DNA of 64,000 nucleotides from Boletus sp. NGJ (GCA_019096195.1 JAGTXK010000055.1:1674001-1738000); one strand, 5' to 3'. Positions 51,932 through 63,943 are shown, counted from the stretch's first letter. The notes: generated by a model from the sequence alone, not told the origin. Numbers and translations are program-made.

Positions 51932-53380
51932 CTATACTAGGAGAAAAGATGAGTAGTTTACAGCATTGGGAGCATATTCTACAACGGGCTCTGCCCATTC
52001 AGTGTCTGTCATCATAGAGTGGATATTCACAAACATGTCTGGTGATACTGCTTGGCTGTTGATTATGATGCCCCTTGTCTGGTGGGGGCAAGGGCATGGG
52101 GGATGGTCTGTGCAGAGCCATGGTTTCAAACATATCTGGCAGATTCCAGCTGCATGGGCTCTGTCAAGCTCCATGGGAGTGCCTTGGCCTCTGAATGTCC
52201 TGGTGGTGTTTGGATGTGGTTTTGCTGCAGGAGCAGCTGCAGCATTCGGGGGAGGGCCAGCACAGGCCAAGTAGCACAGGTGGAGAGTGAGATGTGGGGC
52301 ATAGAGGGGGCTGGTTGCATATACCAACCTTTTTCTGTCCATGATCTCAGTGAGGATCTCCAAGGCCTTCACCAGGGCTTGTTCTCACTGGTGTATGTCC
52401 ATCAAGTCGATGAGGGCAGGCTGGTTCCTCTTTATAAACTCCACCACATCAGAGTGGACTGCCCACCTCACCAGATCAACCATCACTTTTCCATTGTAAC
52501 TGATGTTGAATTCGGCTTCTTCAGCGTAATGGTAGAGTTTGGTGACATAGTCTTCGACAGTGTCTTTGCCTTGCTTAAGGGCCATCAGCTTTTGTTGTGC
52601 TACCTGCTTTAGGTTGGCAGGTTGGAAGTTTTTCTTGAGCTTCTCCTCGAAGTTGGTGAATGTTAAGATGTGGATGGCTTTCTGTGCCATCATGAGGTCT
52701 CTGAAGCATCCTGCAGGGTTACTACCATGCAGATATGAGAGGACAATCAAGATTTTTTGGTAATCCCTCGGGTCTGACTCAAAACCTAAGAGGTATAGTT
52801 TCATCGTCCTCCACCAGGAGACGAACTTCTCCTTGTTTCTGTCATAGTACTTGGGCTTGGCCATAAGCAACTTGCCTAGTTTCGGGGAGGGCCCGGGGAA
52901 GCTCTATGCTGACTTGTGTGGATTCCCCGGCGAGGACAGGGAGCTAGGAGGTTGCAGGAGTGGTCGTTAAGGGGGGGAGGGTTGTGGGGGGAGTCCTCTT
53001 TGCACAAGGTTAGGGGGAGGCTGAGGGGGCAGTCCTGCCGCAGTCTCCACTGCCTTGTATATCCTCTGCCACACTTCAAACACGGCCATCCATGTTCTGA
53101 CCGGGTCCATGGGCGGGACATGATGTTGGCAGTGGAGGAGGGGGTTTATTGGCATGGTGGGAATGAGGCCCAGGGATACTCCTTGTTGGAGGATTCCATG
53201 TAGCAAGGGTGCAAGGGGGTCTTGTGGGCTTGGTGCCTCTATAAGCAACTGGTGGGGGGTTGGTGTGGCCAATGTATCAACCCTGATGTCTTCAAGTGCT
53301 GCTGCCATCACACCAAAGGTGCTCTGGCTCTGACAGTGGGATGGTCCGGGGGTTGGAGCGGGTGAGTTGAAGAAACTCAT
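51932..53380 (-). pseudogene. Gag of D, one frame with internal stops
   Basis: ATG 53380 (MSFFNSPAPTPGPS). A Pro-rich N-terminus carries MAVFEVWQRIYKAVETAAGL. After a stop near 52970 the same frame continues with KPKYYDRNKEKFVSWWRTMK, YLLGFESDPRDYQKILIVLS, FEEKLKKNFQPANLKQVAQQ and VEDYVTKLYHYAEEAEFNIS, the Ty3 gag core. A TGA at 52385 (after DLMDIHQ) precedes the C-terminal part with MELDRAHAAGICQICLKPWL. All pieces remain in one frame over 483 codons, so decay was mainly by base changes. Confidence 0.85.
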
Positions 53381-54306
53381 TGGTGGTGTAGATAAATCAG
53401 GAGGGTGGTGAGTACTCTAACAAATAGGTCATTGGGTTGGATTCAGGGGGCATGAAAGCGCCAAAGCAGGCAGTGTATGAAAGTAAAGTGCATACTGTGT
53501 TGATTGGATGTGGTGGATAGAGGCCTATGAAACTCATGCCAGGAGTGGCTGGCAACAAGTAGAAGTGGGAGATATCTGTGACCTGGCAGTGCTCAGCAGC
53601 ACACCTGGAATTATGTGGAATGATGGGGAAGTGGTTCTGCAAAGAGACCCTTGATGAGAACAGATGAGTGTCAAGTAGGGAACTGGAGGATGACTGCCTT
53701 ACTATGGGCAGGTGTACACAGGAGGAAGGCGAGATAAACCTCCTTATCGTGCTGGCATGACGTTGTGGGTAATCATGCAAACCCAAGTCCACTATAGGAC
53801 CAGTGTATGCTTGAATCGGCACCCACTCAAGAAGGGGGGCTGGTGCACTATGCCCGGTAGCAACATTATCCTTATTTATAACGCTGGACAAGCATATGAA
53901 GATGGCTTTGATGAGGGTCTACTCAGGTGTGTCATCTACACCAATGAATTCCTCTAAGCCTGAGGTCTGGCAAGGGGTGTCTAGCGATGACAGGTTGCAG
54001 AGACAGAAGGTGGGATGGGGTGGATAATGCAAGTAAAGTGAGGCCAAGTGGCCTTCGGTCTCCTAATCTTCTCAACAAGTTGTAGCCTGTGTCTGGCACT
54101 GACAACCACCATAAAAGGCTGGAATTATGTCTATTGCTAACCAGGCTCTTGAGGGTGGGCATTCCAAGGGTCTATGATTGCTCTGGTCAATGGATGCGGG
54201 GAGAAGAAAGGAGTGAAAGGGATTCAAGCTCACCTTTAAAGAAGATGGTGAGGCAGTAGTAATGGGGGAGTGTGGTCAGGGGACAAAGTGTCCAGCAACC
54301 AAGAGT

Positions 54307-54318
54307 ATTCTCAGAATT
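54307..54318 (-). other. Primer-binding site of D, self-priming type
   Basis: On the element strand AATTCTGAGAAT, directly adjacent to the 5' LTR. Its complement matches 11 of 12 bases at 54384-54395 in the LTR, 33 nt after the TATA box; the one mismatch would be a G-U pair in RNA. Confidence 0.55.
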
Positions 54319-54627
54319 TGAAAGGAAAAGCTATCAACAGCACCAAAAGTTGCCCGAAGACAAGAGTCACAGTGTAGGATGACAATTCCGAGAATGTGTA
54401 TCTACTACATGGTATGCTACTATTTATATGTATGGGTGTGAGCACAGACCAGCTTGAGGGCCAGTATGGGGTGTTCTAAAAGGTGACATAGTATTCTAGG
54501 CAGTTCTGTGATGTACGTATGATGTCATTGGCCTAGATGTGATTGTTGGCTAAGGTGTAAGCATTCTTGGGATGCACTTTAGCTAAGTGTTACAAGTATA
54601 TATGGAAGTAAAAGTGAAGACATTTCA
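54319..54627 (-). repeat. 5' LTR of D
   Basis: Matches 47726-48039; sense-strand TATAAATA at 54428-54421. Followed by the duplication GGAAC. Confidence 0.9.
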
Positions 54628-54632
54628 GGAAC

Positions 54633-57319
54633 AAAAGAGTTTGATCAGCCTTTTTCTGATTATATTGCAACACACATGTAAAAGGGATGGACCTGACCTC
54701 AAGGATACCTTGTGTCTGGCCAATAAAAAGTTGGATAACATGGCATTCATGGTCAAGAGTGTGGAAAGTGTCCTTAGTTGGATGGAATTAACAATTTCCA
54801 CAGCAATGGACTTTGTGGACAACCATGGACCTTACTAATTGGGTAGCAACAAAGAGGTAGAGATTCCAGCCTTGCTAGATGGTGCTGAGAATCCCATATT
54901 TCCAGTCATTGATGGTGCTATGTAGTGTATGTTATCTGTGTGCTATATATAATTCTTGGATTGTAGATGGATGGAATGCTGATGATATTTCAACCTTTGT
55001 GAAGGTTAAAGTGAGCCACAGTGACCAGAGTTCTGGTTCCCAGGAGCTACATCTGATGGACCAAAGTATTTTCACACAAGAACCAGGGACCCCAGTGAAC
55101 CTTGTGGTATACTTGTAGCACTTGAATATCAACTGAAGTAGAAATTAACTTAATGATTGCAGGGCCATGCAAAGCTCCAATGTGGCTGGACATCTGGACA
55201 GGCCCTCTAGCTTTAGTCAAGGAATCCACATGTGACTGCAAGCAGATCTGCCTGTTTACTATCAAGACTAAACTAATCATATAACAACCTATATATGTTA
55301 AACCTCAATTATGGTTGGCAAGATTTTATATGGCTCAGACAAACTCAGATGTTCTGGAAATCAACCAGAAATTGGAAGTGTGTGGGAACATTGGGTCTAG
55401 GAGATCACAGTGAAGGCATCAGAACTGTAAGAGGATGTTGGAATGTTGGGGAGATGCATTTTCTTAGGCATTTAGCATCTTTTTATTATGCAGTAGAAGT
55501 ATATATATTTGATACAAGAGTTAGGGCATACAGCAGTGTGAAGGTAACATGGAGGCACAAGTATAACAACAAAGAGGGGTGAGCTGGAAGTGCTCATGGT
55601 TCATTGTTTGGGAGTGGAAGTCTCCATATTCACTGACTCCAGTTGGTAATGTTACATAGTTATTGCAATGGTTTTGAAGGTCACTGTATGTGATTTCAAT
55701 GAGTGTCCATTTAACAAGGATTATGTAGATGTCAATGTCTATCATAGCAATTCTGCTATCTATAATCCATGAGAGCCTGTGAAACCTTTTTTTTTATGAT
55801 GCATTTCTCCCCTGGTTCTCATCAAAAAGTTGAAGTTTGTGATTGTAATATCCCCTACCTGCATGGAATTGTTAAAGCAGTGAGTGCTTTGCTTTATAAT
55901 TAGTCAACATGCTTGATACTCACAGGGCATTCCATACAGAAAATTTGCTGAGGAGTTGGACAAAGTGGACAGATTTGGATTGCCTGCTGAATCACATTTA
56001 AAAAATCTGAATCAACACTCTATCTGTCACATGTTTGCTCTTGATCACTTTTCGAAAACCAGTTTCTATAAGTGATTTTGCCTGGTTTTTGTTATTTGAC
56101 TACTGTATTACTATAACAGGCTTTGTGGTTCATATCTGCCAGCTGAGTAATCACTCTTTGTCCTTTCTGCAAGGTTGTGTAAACGCATGTCCTCCTTTTA
56201 CAGTTCATCTGATGGTGCATGAGTGAATAAATGATCTTTGAAACTCTTAACAGCCTAATGCCGTCTCTTCTCTTGCTCCATGTAAGTGCCACATATGCAT
56301 TGAATGTTGTTGACTTCTATGTCAGGCAAAAGCAATGAAAACTGCAAACAATGGACTTCTTCAGACTTTTGCTTTATCTCCCATGGTTAGAACACTATAA
56401 GCTAGGGGAAATATATGTACCTCCCAGATAAAACAGTATCTAGCTCAGCTAGATGTGAGTCAGTTGGTAAACTTGGTGTAACTAAGTGCATGGGTTGTTT
56501 ACCAATTTTCAACAAATGTTGAAGAATTGGAATTGATTTATTTCAACTGTGGTCTGGTTAGTAAGGTGTTAGTGGTGTAAACAACAGTAAGCATGTCTAA
56601 ATGTATGCTAGTCAACATTACTAGGTTGCTAGGCTTTGTTAGAATGAATTAGAAGATCAAATGAGTCAATTACTAAAAGGCAATGACTTTGTGGCTGGTA
56701 ATCTGCAGATATGCTGGATTGCAGAGATATTAAAATGTTCCAGATTAGGCTGGAATGAGTTCACACTTCACTTAGATCACTCAGATAGGTTATGATAACA
56801 CAATCTTATTGTTTCACTAAGGAGAATGTGTTTCAGGGCTATGTTTGGCTATACTGTCACTTATCCCACTAGTTGGGCAGTCAGCAGAGTAGCAGGGTTG
56901 CCTAGGTTCTAGTAGAATTAGAGTGTTGGGAATCTATTCCCTTTTGTTGCCCTATTTAGGGTTTTCTCCCAAAAGGTGTTCTATGTTACTTGTACACTAT
57001 TGAGTGAGTACACTGACCTCCTGTTTGGCCTGGTAATATCTATGATGAATAAAGACACCTGCTCCAACAATTAAAAGAAATAGAAAAAGATATGAAATGG
57101 AAGGAACTCACTAGTCAAGTCCCATCTGTACCACCTAAGGAAACTGACCCAGTTCCTGCCCCCACCATTTACCCTCTCTAGAGGGAGATGCACTAGTTGC
57201 TTTCCTTTTGCACAAAGGCTATACCTATGAGCACTGAGGCTTCTAAGCCAAATTATTGTGAGTGGTCCTACCATGATATATACTACAACTACCCACATCA
57301 GAACAACATCTCTGGCACC
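54633..57319. other. Unassigned stretch between D and the second copia remnant
   Basis: No recognisable gene. 55660-55687 reads TTGCAATGGTTTTGAAGGTCACTGTA, an orphan right tip of an M3-type mariner. 56924-57069 begins TGTTGG and ends CCAACA like a short LTR, but the flanking bases do not form a duplication. Confidence 0.4.
55660..55687 (-). repeat. Orphan M3-type mariner end
   Basis: Its reverse complement, CAGTGACCTTCAAAACC..TTGC, matches the M3 tips with about two changes and is followed by TA. I found no partner end within 1.7 kb to the left. Confidence 0.5.
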
Positions 57320-58738
57320 ATGCCTGCCACAAAAAACTAAACATACTCAAAGAACGAAATGTCTATGAGATAGTAGATTGGCCTGTAAACTACAAGGTGA
57401 TAAAGAACTGGTGGGTCTTCAATATAAAGACTGATAGAAGAAAGAAAGTCCAGTTAGTAGTAAAGAGTTTCTCACAAACCAAAGGTTTTAATTTCAATCA
57501 GATATTCAGCCCAGTAGTGTAATTTGAAAACAGTGTGATATATGCTTGCCTTTTCTGCCTTAAAAAACTGGTACATTTCTGATCTCAATGTGTGATCCAC
57601 CTACCTATACAGCAAACTAGATAAGGAAATCTACATGGAATTTTCATCCCTCCTCAATATAAAGGCAAAGTCTTACAACTTCTCCATGCTTTTTATGGGC
57701 TTAAACAAGCAGGCCTTGCTTGATGGAATGCCCTCAGTCTCTCAATGAAAGAGCTTGGCTTTGAACATCTGAAAACAGATGCTGGCCTCTGTATTTATAA
57801 GAAAAGGAAAGTATTCATCCTTGCAATTATATATGTAGATGATGCTCTATTCTGTGGTCCATCAAAAGCCCTTGTCAACCAAGTCAAGGCTACCTTTATA
57901 AAAAGGTGGGAATACTATGATCTCAGGGAAACACATGAATTTCTCCAAATGAATATATATTAAGATGGCCGCCAACTAGAAATAGATCAGTGCAATATCT
58001 TGACCAAGTACTTGAGTGATGCAGAATGATCAATGCATGACCAGCTCATACATCATTACTCCAGGAATATCAACCCCTGAAGAGTAACACCTCTGTCAAT
58101 CTGGAACTTCAGACATGAATCCAGATGGTGATAGAATCACTACTATATCTTATGCTTGGCACCAGACATGATATTGCCTATGCTGTCACCCAGCTAGTAC
58201 ATATCTCTACCAATCTGACACAAGAGCACCTTGATAAGGCACTCTACATATATTGTGACCTAATCAGCACTCATAAATATTCACTTGTGTATAATGGATC
58301 CTCTGGCTGCAGTATTACTGCCTGCACCAACTCAGATTGGGAAGCAGATCCAGATACTTGTCACTTCCAAATGGAATTTTATTTAAAGTTGGTGAATGGA
58401 GAATTCTCATTTACAAAAAACCACTGCTCTGTCTTCTACAGCAGTAGAATACATACATGGCCCTGGATAATTGTATACACCAGGTCATATGGATTAAACA
58501 AATATTTTGCTATAATCTTAAACCTATTTCTATTTGTGGTGACAATCAAGGTTCCATTTTTATGGTTAACAATCCTGTTACTAAGTGTTGCACAAAACAT
58601 ATTCCTATTCACTTTTATTTTGTTAGGGATGCCATTACTGACCAGCATGTAGAGATCTACTATATCAAAGGGACTGACAATCCTGCCAATATGTTCACTA
58701 AGAATCTCAGACATGTCAAGTTCAAGACATTTTGATCT
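57320..58738 (+). pseudogene. Ty1/copia reverse transcriptase and RNase H remnant
   Basis: It opens with LKERNVYEIVDWPVNYKVI, the conserved copia reverse transcriptase start. KSFSQTKGFNFNQIFSPVV, QLLHAFYGLKQAGLA and ILAIIYVDDALFCGP, with the Y-V-D-D catalytic motif (57830), follow. Then LGTRHDIAYAVTQLVHISTN (58150) and, in another frame, ISICGDNQGSIFMVNNPVTK, TKHIPIHFYFVRDAITDQHV and GTDNPANMFTKNL, the RNase H end. Stops and frame changes are frequent. A purine run (AAGCAAGGGGGAGTG, 58835-58849) marks the expected polypurine tract. Gag and integrase are absent on the left. Confidence 0.8.
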
Positions 58739-58739
58739 C

Positions 58740-60052
58740 AAATCAGTCTCGTGTTTAAACATGCCACTATTTGGAAATAGCAGAGTGTTGATTCCATTCT
58801 CTATGCTTATGCGATTAATATACACTAAGCAAGGGGGAGTGCTGAACCATACTATAGCAGATTCACCAGTATACCAGATTTAGATACTAGTTTACACAAT
58901 TCATGTATTTAGGTATAAACTTAGTTGAGCTAAGTTTAGATATAACTCTTACACCTGAACCATTACCATCTAAGTAACTACTCTTGCAGGTAAGCCAGGC
59001 AACTGCCTGATTGCTCCTTTCAACAATGCCGTCATTTGCCATATATGGGTTGCCTTATCTGTAATACACAATAAATATTGGAGCCAGAAAAAATACTTCA
59101 CTAGTGCTGGGATCAGGTTCCTCATATTCATGAAGGTACCATTATCACCCAATGCCAATAGCCAGATAAAGTTCTATTGGATCCATCCATTGCAGCAGCA
59201 TCTTGGGGTACACCACTATCAGCTAAAACACCTCTGGTCATTTCTGGACCATTTAGCAATATTTTTCTTAGCAGAAATGGGTTTGCTGAATGCATATATT
59301 CTTTTGTATTGTTGTGTGGTGATCTAGCACAGTTCTCTGCAAAACCTTGAAGATCTCTTCAAGTGAATCATACTACAATCACTTTCAAAGAATTGTGCAG
59401 CATGGTGCTGATCTATGTTCTCCTAGATCTCTGATATAAATTTGTCCCAATGTATAATGTTTGCTAACAAGGGGTGATTTTATAAGCCATCCACAGCCAT
59501 GACTTCATCAAAACCCACTCCCTGTAGGAACACTGCATGCAAATAATTATGGGTGTCAATGTTCAATGAGGTGGTGGTCAGCTTCAGGTTGCCCTCAAAG
59601 TAAACATAGCTAACACCCAGGAATAGCACTTGCACCTTCAATGCTCAATACTTTGTCATGACCACAATACCCAATCTCTGTTCATTGTTTGTAGGTTATG
59701 AATACTATATTTGCAATTGCCACCCACAGCACATGACAAACCTACAATATGATGTGATGCCTTCAACTGGTGGACTCCTGCCCTCAGCAAACAGACTTCA
59801 TGCAGGTTCTCATACACCCTGTTCTACATGCATAGATGCCCCACTACCATCTTCAACAATAATGCCATTTTAAATCTGTGCAAGCATATCTCTAGAAGAG
59901 TTTGAGGGATAGACAATCAAGCTTCTGGACTAGTCTACACAGTCTCTAGCCCTCAATGCAAATAACCACACTTGGAATTATCTCAAAGGATGCCTTTTAG
60001 ATTTTGCAAAAGCTCCTATAGGGATTCCTCAATTATAAAATAGGGTGGTGAT
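58740..60052. other. Probable copia 3' region and unassigned DNA
   Basis: The LTR should start near 58849 but I could not find its end or a partner. 58962-59027 repeats 4310-4375. Short frames here have no recognised domains. Confidence 0.35.
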
Positions 60053-60174
60053 TGTTATGAAACCTATCATCCTCAACGACAAGAATTCACAAGGCTTGGA
60101 CAATCTTGCAGATTACATGAATTCTGGCTCAGGAATGAGGGTATTGGGGTCTAGTTCAAAGAGTTCCTTACACC
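60053..60174 (-). repeat. LTR of A', outer part
   Basis: TGTTATGAAACC...AGGCTTGGAC, matching the A LTR; broken by the solo B LTR. ACACC (60170-60174) is the duplication. Confidence 0.8.
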
Positions 60175-61087
60175 TGTTACAGGTATGGAAGGGGGTATAT
60201 CTTTTTCCCTACTTTCACCTCCTGGACTCTGGGATGATCTCATGTTCAACTCCTCTGATGTGGGATTCCCCATGCACACCTACACAAGCATCACCTCACC
60301 CCACCCACTTCTAAAGTGATGCAACAATGCCCCCCCTTGGCTGTGGTACAGCCTTCTATTTCATCTCTTCCATTTCACCTTTTGATCTGATCTCAGACAT
60401 TGCCTCCATGGCTGTGTTCTCTCACACACAGCCTAGTATTCCAACCTATTATTTGTCTGATTGTCCCAATTTCCCCTTATGGTAATATCAGACTCCCAAT
60501 CTAGTATTACCACATATGATAGGAAGCCTGCCCTAGATAGGGAAGGTCTATTTATATGGGCATCTGCCCTTCATGTATTTCCCAACCTTGATCTACACAA
60601 TTCTACCTGATTGTATATCATCTCTGCCTCCCCATCAGTTTCTGTTCCTTGAAGCTAAAAGCTGGAAGCCCTGCTTCTTCTCACATTGTTGATCTTAATG
60701 ATCTCCAGCTTTTTTGTCTGCTTCGCAATCCAGTGAGGGTCAGGGTGAAGTCACATATGTTGTACTGTCAATGTTGTACTCCTTGGTATCGGCCCAAGGT
60801 CATAAGAGGCATCTACTCTACAGAGGTAGAGTAGGTAGTAGAAACCTCACAGAGCATATGTCACAGACAGTTGCTGCTCTGAGATATATTGGGAGCTTGA
60901 CACCTTTGTTGCTCACATATCAGTGTTGCAGATGGTGATCCTCAACACTTCAAAGTCTCACTACATTACCCACCAGTCAACTGGACCCTTGCCTATCTAG
61001 AGGAAGGGAGAGTAGCAGGTCCTAGTAACACCCAGATCACCTTTGGTGTACTCAGGTCACATGTCCCATTGTTACAAGGTCATAACA
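60175..61087 (+). repeat. Solo LTR of gypsy family B, old
   Basis: 913 bp from TGTTACAGGTATGGAAGGGG to ACAAGGTCATAACA, aligning with the B LTR along its length (for example GGGACTC/GGACTCTGGGATGA, CAGACATTGCCTCC, GAAGCCTGCCCTAGA). Flanked by a perfect ACACC duplication (60170-60174, 61088-61092). Most CpG sites of B are TG or CA here. Confidence 0.9.
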
Positions 61088-61092
61088 ACACC

Positions 61093-61438
61093 TATAATGG
61101 ACCAAGGCAATGATGGATTGGAAATCAATAAAGTGGATTTGACTAGCTAACCCAGTCATCAAGTGCAAGTTTATATAAGTTACATGAGTGCACACAGACC
61201 AAGCTGTGCATGTGAGGAAATACTATAAGTGGGTAAAGTAAAGAAGCATCTGTGAGAATAAATAAAGTGAATAAGAGTGTAATTAAATACATGAGGTTAT
61301 CACATGATGAGTCTAGACTTACGGTCATGTGATGTGTCTCATGGTCATGTGTAGTCATGTGACTATTCATGTAATACAAGAAGAAAAAGAAATGACTAAG
61401 ATTGCAATAAAAAGTTTGAAAATATTCATATTATAACA
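61093..61438 (-). repeat. LTR of A', inner part
   Basis: Continues the family A LTR, including CACATGATGAGTCTAGAC and AAAAGTTTGAAAAT. Confidence 0.8.
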
Positions 61439-61545
61439 CTACCCCTTTTTTATGACTCAAATTCCAGACAAGTCATGGATGGTTTGAAGATGGTGAAGTT
61501 TTCATTAGGAGAGAAAAGGGATTGGAAGTTGGCTATAGATAGTCC

Positions 61546-62205
61546 TCATAGTTTTCTTGGGGCAGATGGGTTTTTTTTATGGAAATCTGTGATAGCTTTT
61601 GGAGCAGTATTGATAATGTCAGCTGATTCCCATGTTCTATCTGTTTCATCATACCCTACCCAATGAACAAGATACTTTAACTTTCTTCCTTTTAATTGTG
61701 ATGCAGCGATGTATTCAACCTCAAATTGTTTTTTCCCTTCTTGGTCTATTTCAATTGCTTTAGGACGGACTTTGGGTTGTCCTGGTAACATTTCCTGATA
61801 TGATTTTATATGAGAAATATTGACTGTTGAATAAATGTGAACATTTTTGGGAAGTTTTAATATAATGGCATTGGGAAGGACCTTGGTGATCTTGTAAGGT
61901 TCAATCCATTTTTGTGTTAACTTTTTTGCCATATATGGGATGTTGAGTTTGTCGGTGGATAGCCAGACCTGCTGGCCAAGAATATATTCTGGAATGTCTG
62001 ATCTTTTCTTTTCTGATGCTTTAATCATCTTTTCTCTCAACTCTTCCAATGCCATCTCTATATCCTTATGTGATTGGCTCATGTCTCCCACAAAGCCAGC
62101 TAATTTCCCTTTTAATCTCATGTCAGAAGCATAGTTTTGTGTGACATTAAACAGAATTTTGCCTATGGCTGTGGTGATGGTATTATTGTGGGAGAATTGA
62201 GCCAT
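61546..62205 (-). pseudogene. Integrase C-terminus and chromodomain of A'
   Basis: An open frame from 62205 reads MAQFSHNNTITTAIGKILFN (end of the integrase core) and DIEMALEELREKMIKASEKK. Then come VWLSTDKLNIPYMAKKLTQK, the GPY/F-like module WIEPYKITKVLPNAIILKLP, and the chromodomain LKYLVHWVGYDETDRTWESA, ending KKNPSAPRKL. It is close to A1/A2 but clearly diverged; where A1 and A2 share a TGA it has AGA (Arg) in EKKRSDIPEY. The frame continues past 62205 into unrelated sequence, so the truncation point is an internal deletion or rearrangement. Confidence 0.85.
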
Positions 62206-62242
62206 TTTTACAGCTGTTTTCATTTCTCCATGGAAAGCAAAT

Positions 62243-63943
62243 TTGAAAAGTTGTGCCTTGGAGATGGCCAGGAAAGGACCCCAGGTGCAGCTGGGTAGCA
62301 TAGTTCTAGTAGCTGACACGTTGCTTTCGATTTTGCATACTGGCCTGTTGAACAAGCCAATCGAGCCTAAGCAGTATGCTTTTACTATAGCCCTCACCAT
62401 TTACACAGCACTCAAGCAGTCAACCAAGGGCAAGAGCACTGTCAAGTGACAAGAGAAGTCCATAAAAACCAAGGAATTACTTTTTCCATTGAACAAGGAC
62501 AACTATGTTGAATTCATGGAAAGCATTCTTGAAAAGCATGGACAGACTCAATACAAGCTCTCGAAGAAGCAGCGGTTCTCATTCAAGTTTACCATGGTAA
62601 AGATGAAGGGGTATGGTTCTCTGAGTTGTTTGTAGTTGCCTGACTGCACAAACTTTCATAGCCAGCGCATGAGTGAGGCGATGCATGTCGACAATGAGCT
62701 AGACTATAAAAAGATGGTCCAAAAAATCTGTGATGCTACAGGTGACCTCATGGCAACAAAGATTTTGGTCAATATGAAACATGTTGAAAAGCTCCCATTG
62801 CATCATGTGAATGCTCAATCTTGTGATGAAGAATCCAGTGGAATGGACGATATCCAAGTATTCCATTATTTTACCGTAGCTCAAGCTTGTTCTAATATGA
62901 TATGCCAGCCACCCCAATCTGCTTCAGAACATCTGAACACACGTCTCGCCCAGTGGCATACAATGCTTGCAAAAAGGTACAAAAATGATCAGAACGAAGG
63001 CCTCATATACATTACACCATCTGGTCATGCTCTTCCACTTACTCCTGTGATGGTGCTCGACTGGGCCCATGTTATGGTATATGTTTCGTATAATCTGAAA
63101 ATGATACTGAAAAGTCTTATTATATTGCAGGAGGAAGGACAGGCAATGTTGGATATGCCACCAAACATCCCATCCTTTGATCCTGCGAACAAAATGCCAT
63201 TTTTACATCTGATGCACAAGGTACAGGCTCTGAACGCCAATTCTCAGTCCTTGGCAGTACCAATTCAAAATCCTATGCCTAACATCAACTCGCTCACATT
63301 AGTCATGCTTCTCCAGATGCTCAGCAATCTATCTCAGTCTGCTGGGCCAGCTCATGGCTCTGATATTGCTACTCCAAATATTTCTGCCATTTCAGTGGTG
63401 TCCAGCCCTCCAAAGACACCTGTTCGTCATACCTCAGAGAGATCTACCTCACCTCCAGTTTTGTCGCCTTCCCAGCTCCTCTGGTTTCTCAAATTCACGG
63501 AGATGGAGCTTTACGTTATGAACACCACTACATATGAGTGAAGACTTGCAGCACAGCATATCGGCCCAGACATCCTCTTAGACATTGATGACAAGATGCT
63601 TACTGCTGAAATAGGAATCCCAACTGGAGATATAGTCCGTCTGAAAAGGGGATCTACTATCTGGTGGAATGGACCCAATGCAAAACAAAAGTGCCGCTCA
63701 ACAAGTCCATCAAAGTCACCTACTTGTCAACCACTACAGAAGAAGGTTGTCTATAAGAAGAAATACCATGGTGGTGGTGGTTGCCATTTTACTGGACTGC
63801 CAATGATTGCTGGAGATGGTGATGATGACACATCTAAAGATTATGACCTTTGGTATCAATCAACAGATCACGGCACCTGGCTTCCTGTTCCAAGAGGGTT
63901 TATCATTTGTGAGGACGAGGATGAGGATAGCTTGTTCATTTGA
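62243..63943 (+). pseudogene. Agaricomycete repeat-family protein, single frame with three stops
   Basis: One plus-strand frame spans the region: LTIYTALKQSTKGK, then VEFMESILEKHGQTQYKLSK, LDYKKMVQKICDATGDLMAT, LIYITPSGHALPLTPVMVLD and WAHVMVYVS. A Ser/Pro-rich linker leads to LKFTEMELYVMNTTTYE. After a TGA come IGPDILLDIDDKMLTAEIGI and DIVRLKRGSTIWWNGPNAKQ, then YDLWYQSTDHGTWLPVPRGF. I recognise this domain order, including a SAM-like segment before RLKRGS, from large uncharacterised gene families in agaricomycetes; function unknown. Stops are at 62447-62449 (TGA), about 62630 (TAG) and 63539-63541 (TGA); no frameshift is needed. The start is uncertain because A' abuts it on the left. The acidic C-terminus ends at 63943. 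Confidence 0.65.

Larger units (their letters stand above)
47726..54627 (-). mobile_element. Ty3/gypsy chromovirus D, full length but decayed
   Basis: LTRs of 314 bp (47726-48039) and 309 bp (54319-54627) flank gag, protease, reverse transcriptase, RNase H, integrase and a degenerate chromodomain on the minus strand. The duplication GGAAC (47721-47725, 54628-54632) is perfect. Coding is broken by many stops, several of the TGG-to-TAG or CGA-to-TGA type, and by shifts. Confidence 0.93.
60053..62205 (-). mobile_element. A-like gypsy element A', truncated and decayed
   Basis: An LTR related to family A (60053-60174 and 61093-61438, ending CATATTATAACA) is followed by ACTACCCCTTTTTTATGAC, the decayed counterpart of the family A purine tract and pol end, and by the integrase C-terminus and chromodomain on the minus strand. 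The element stops at about 62205 in the middle of integrase; gag, reverse transcriptase and the 5' LTR are missing. Confidence 0.85.

Noticed and set aside
56924-57069. 146-bp TGTTGG...CCAACA segment before the copia reverse transcriptase remnant
   Set aside because: No matching duplication or second copy; inverted ends alone are weak evidence.
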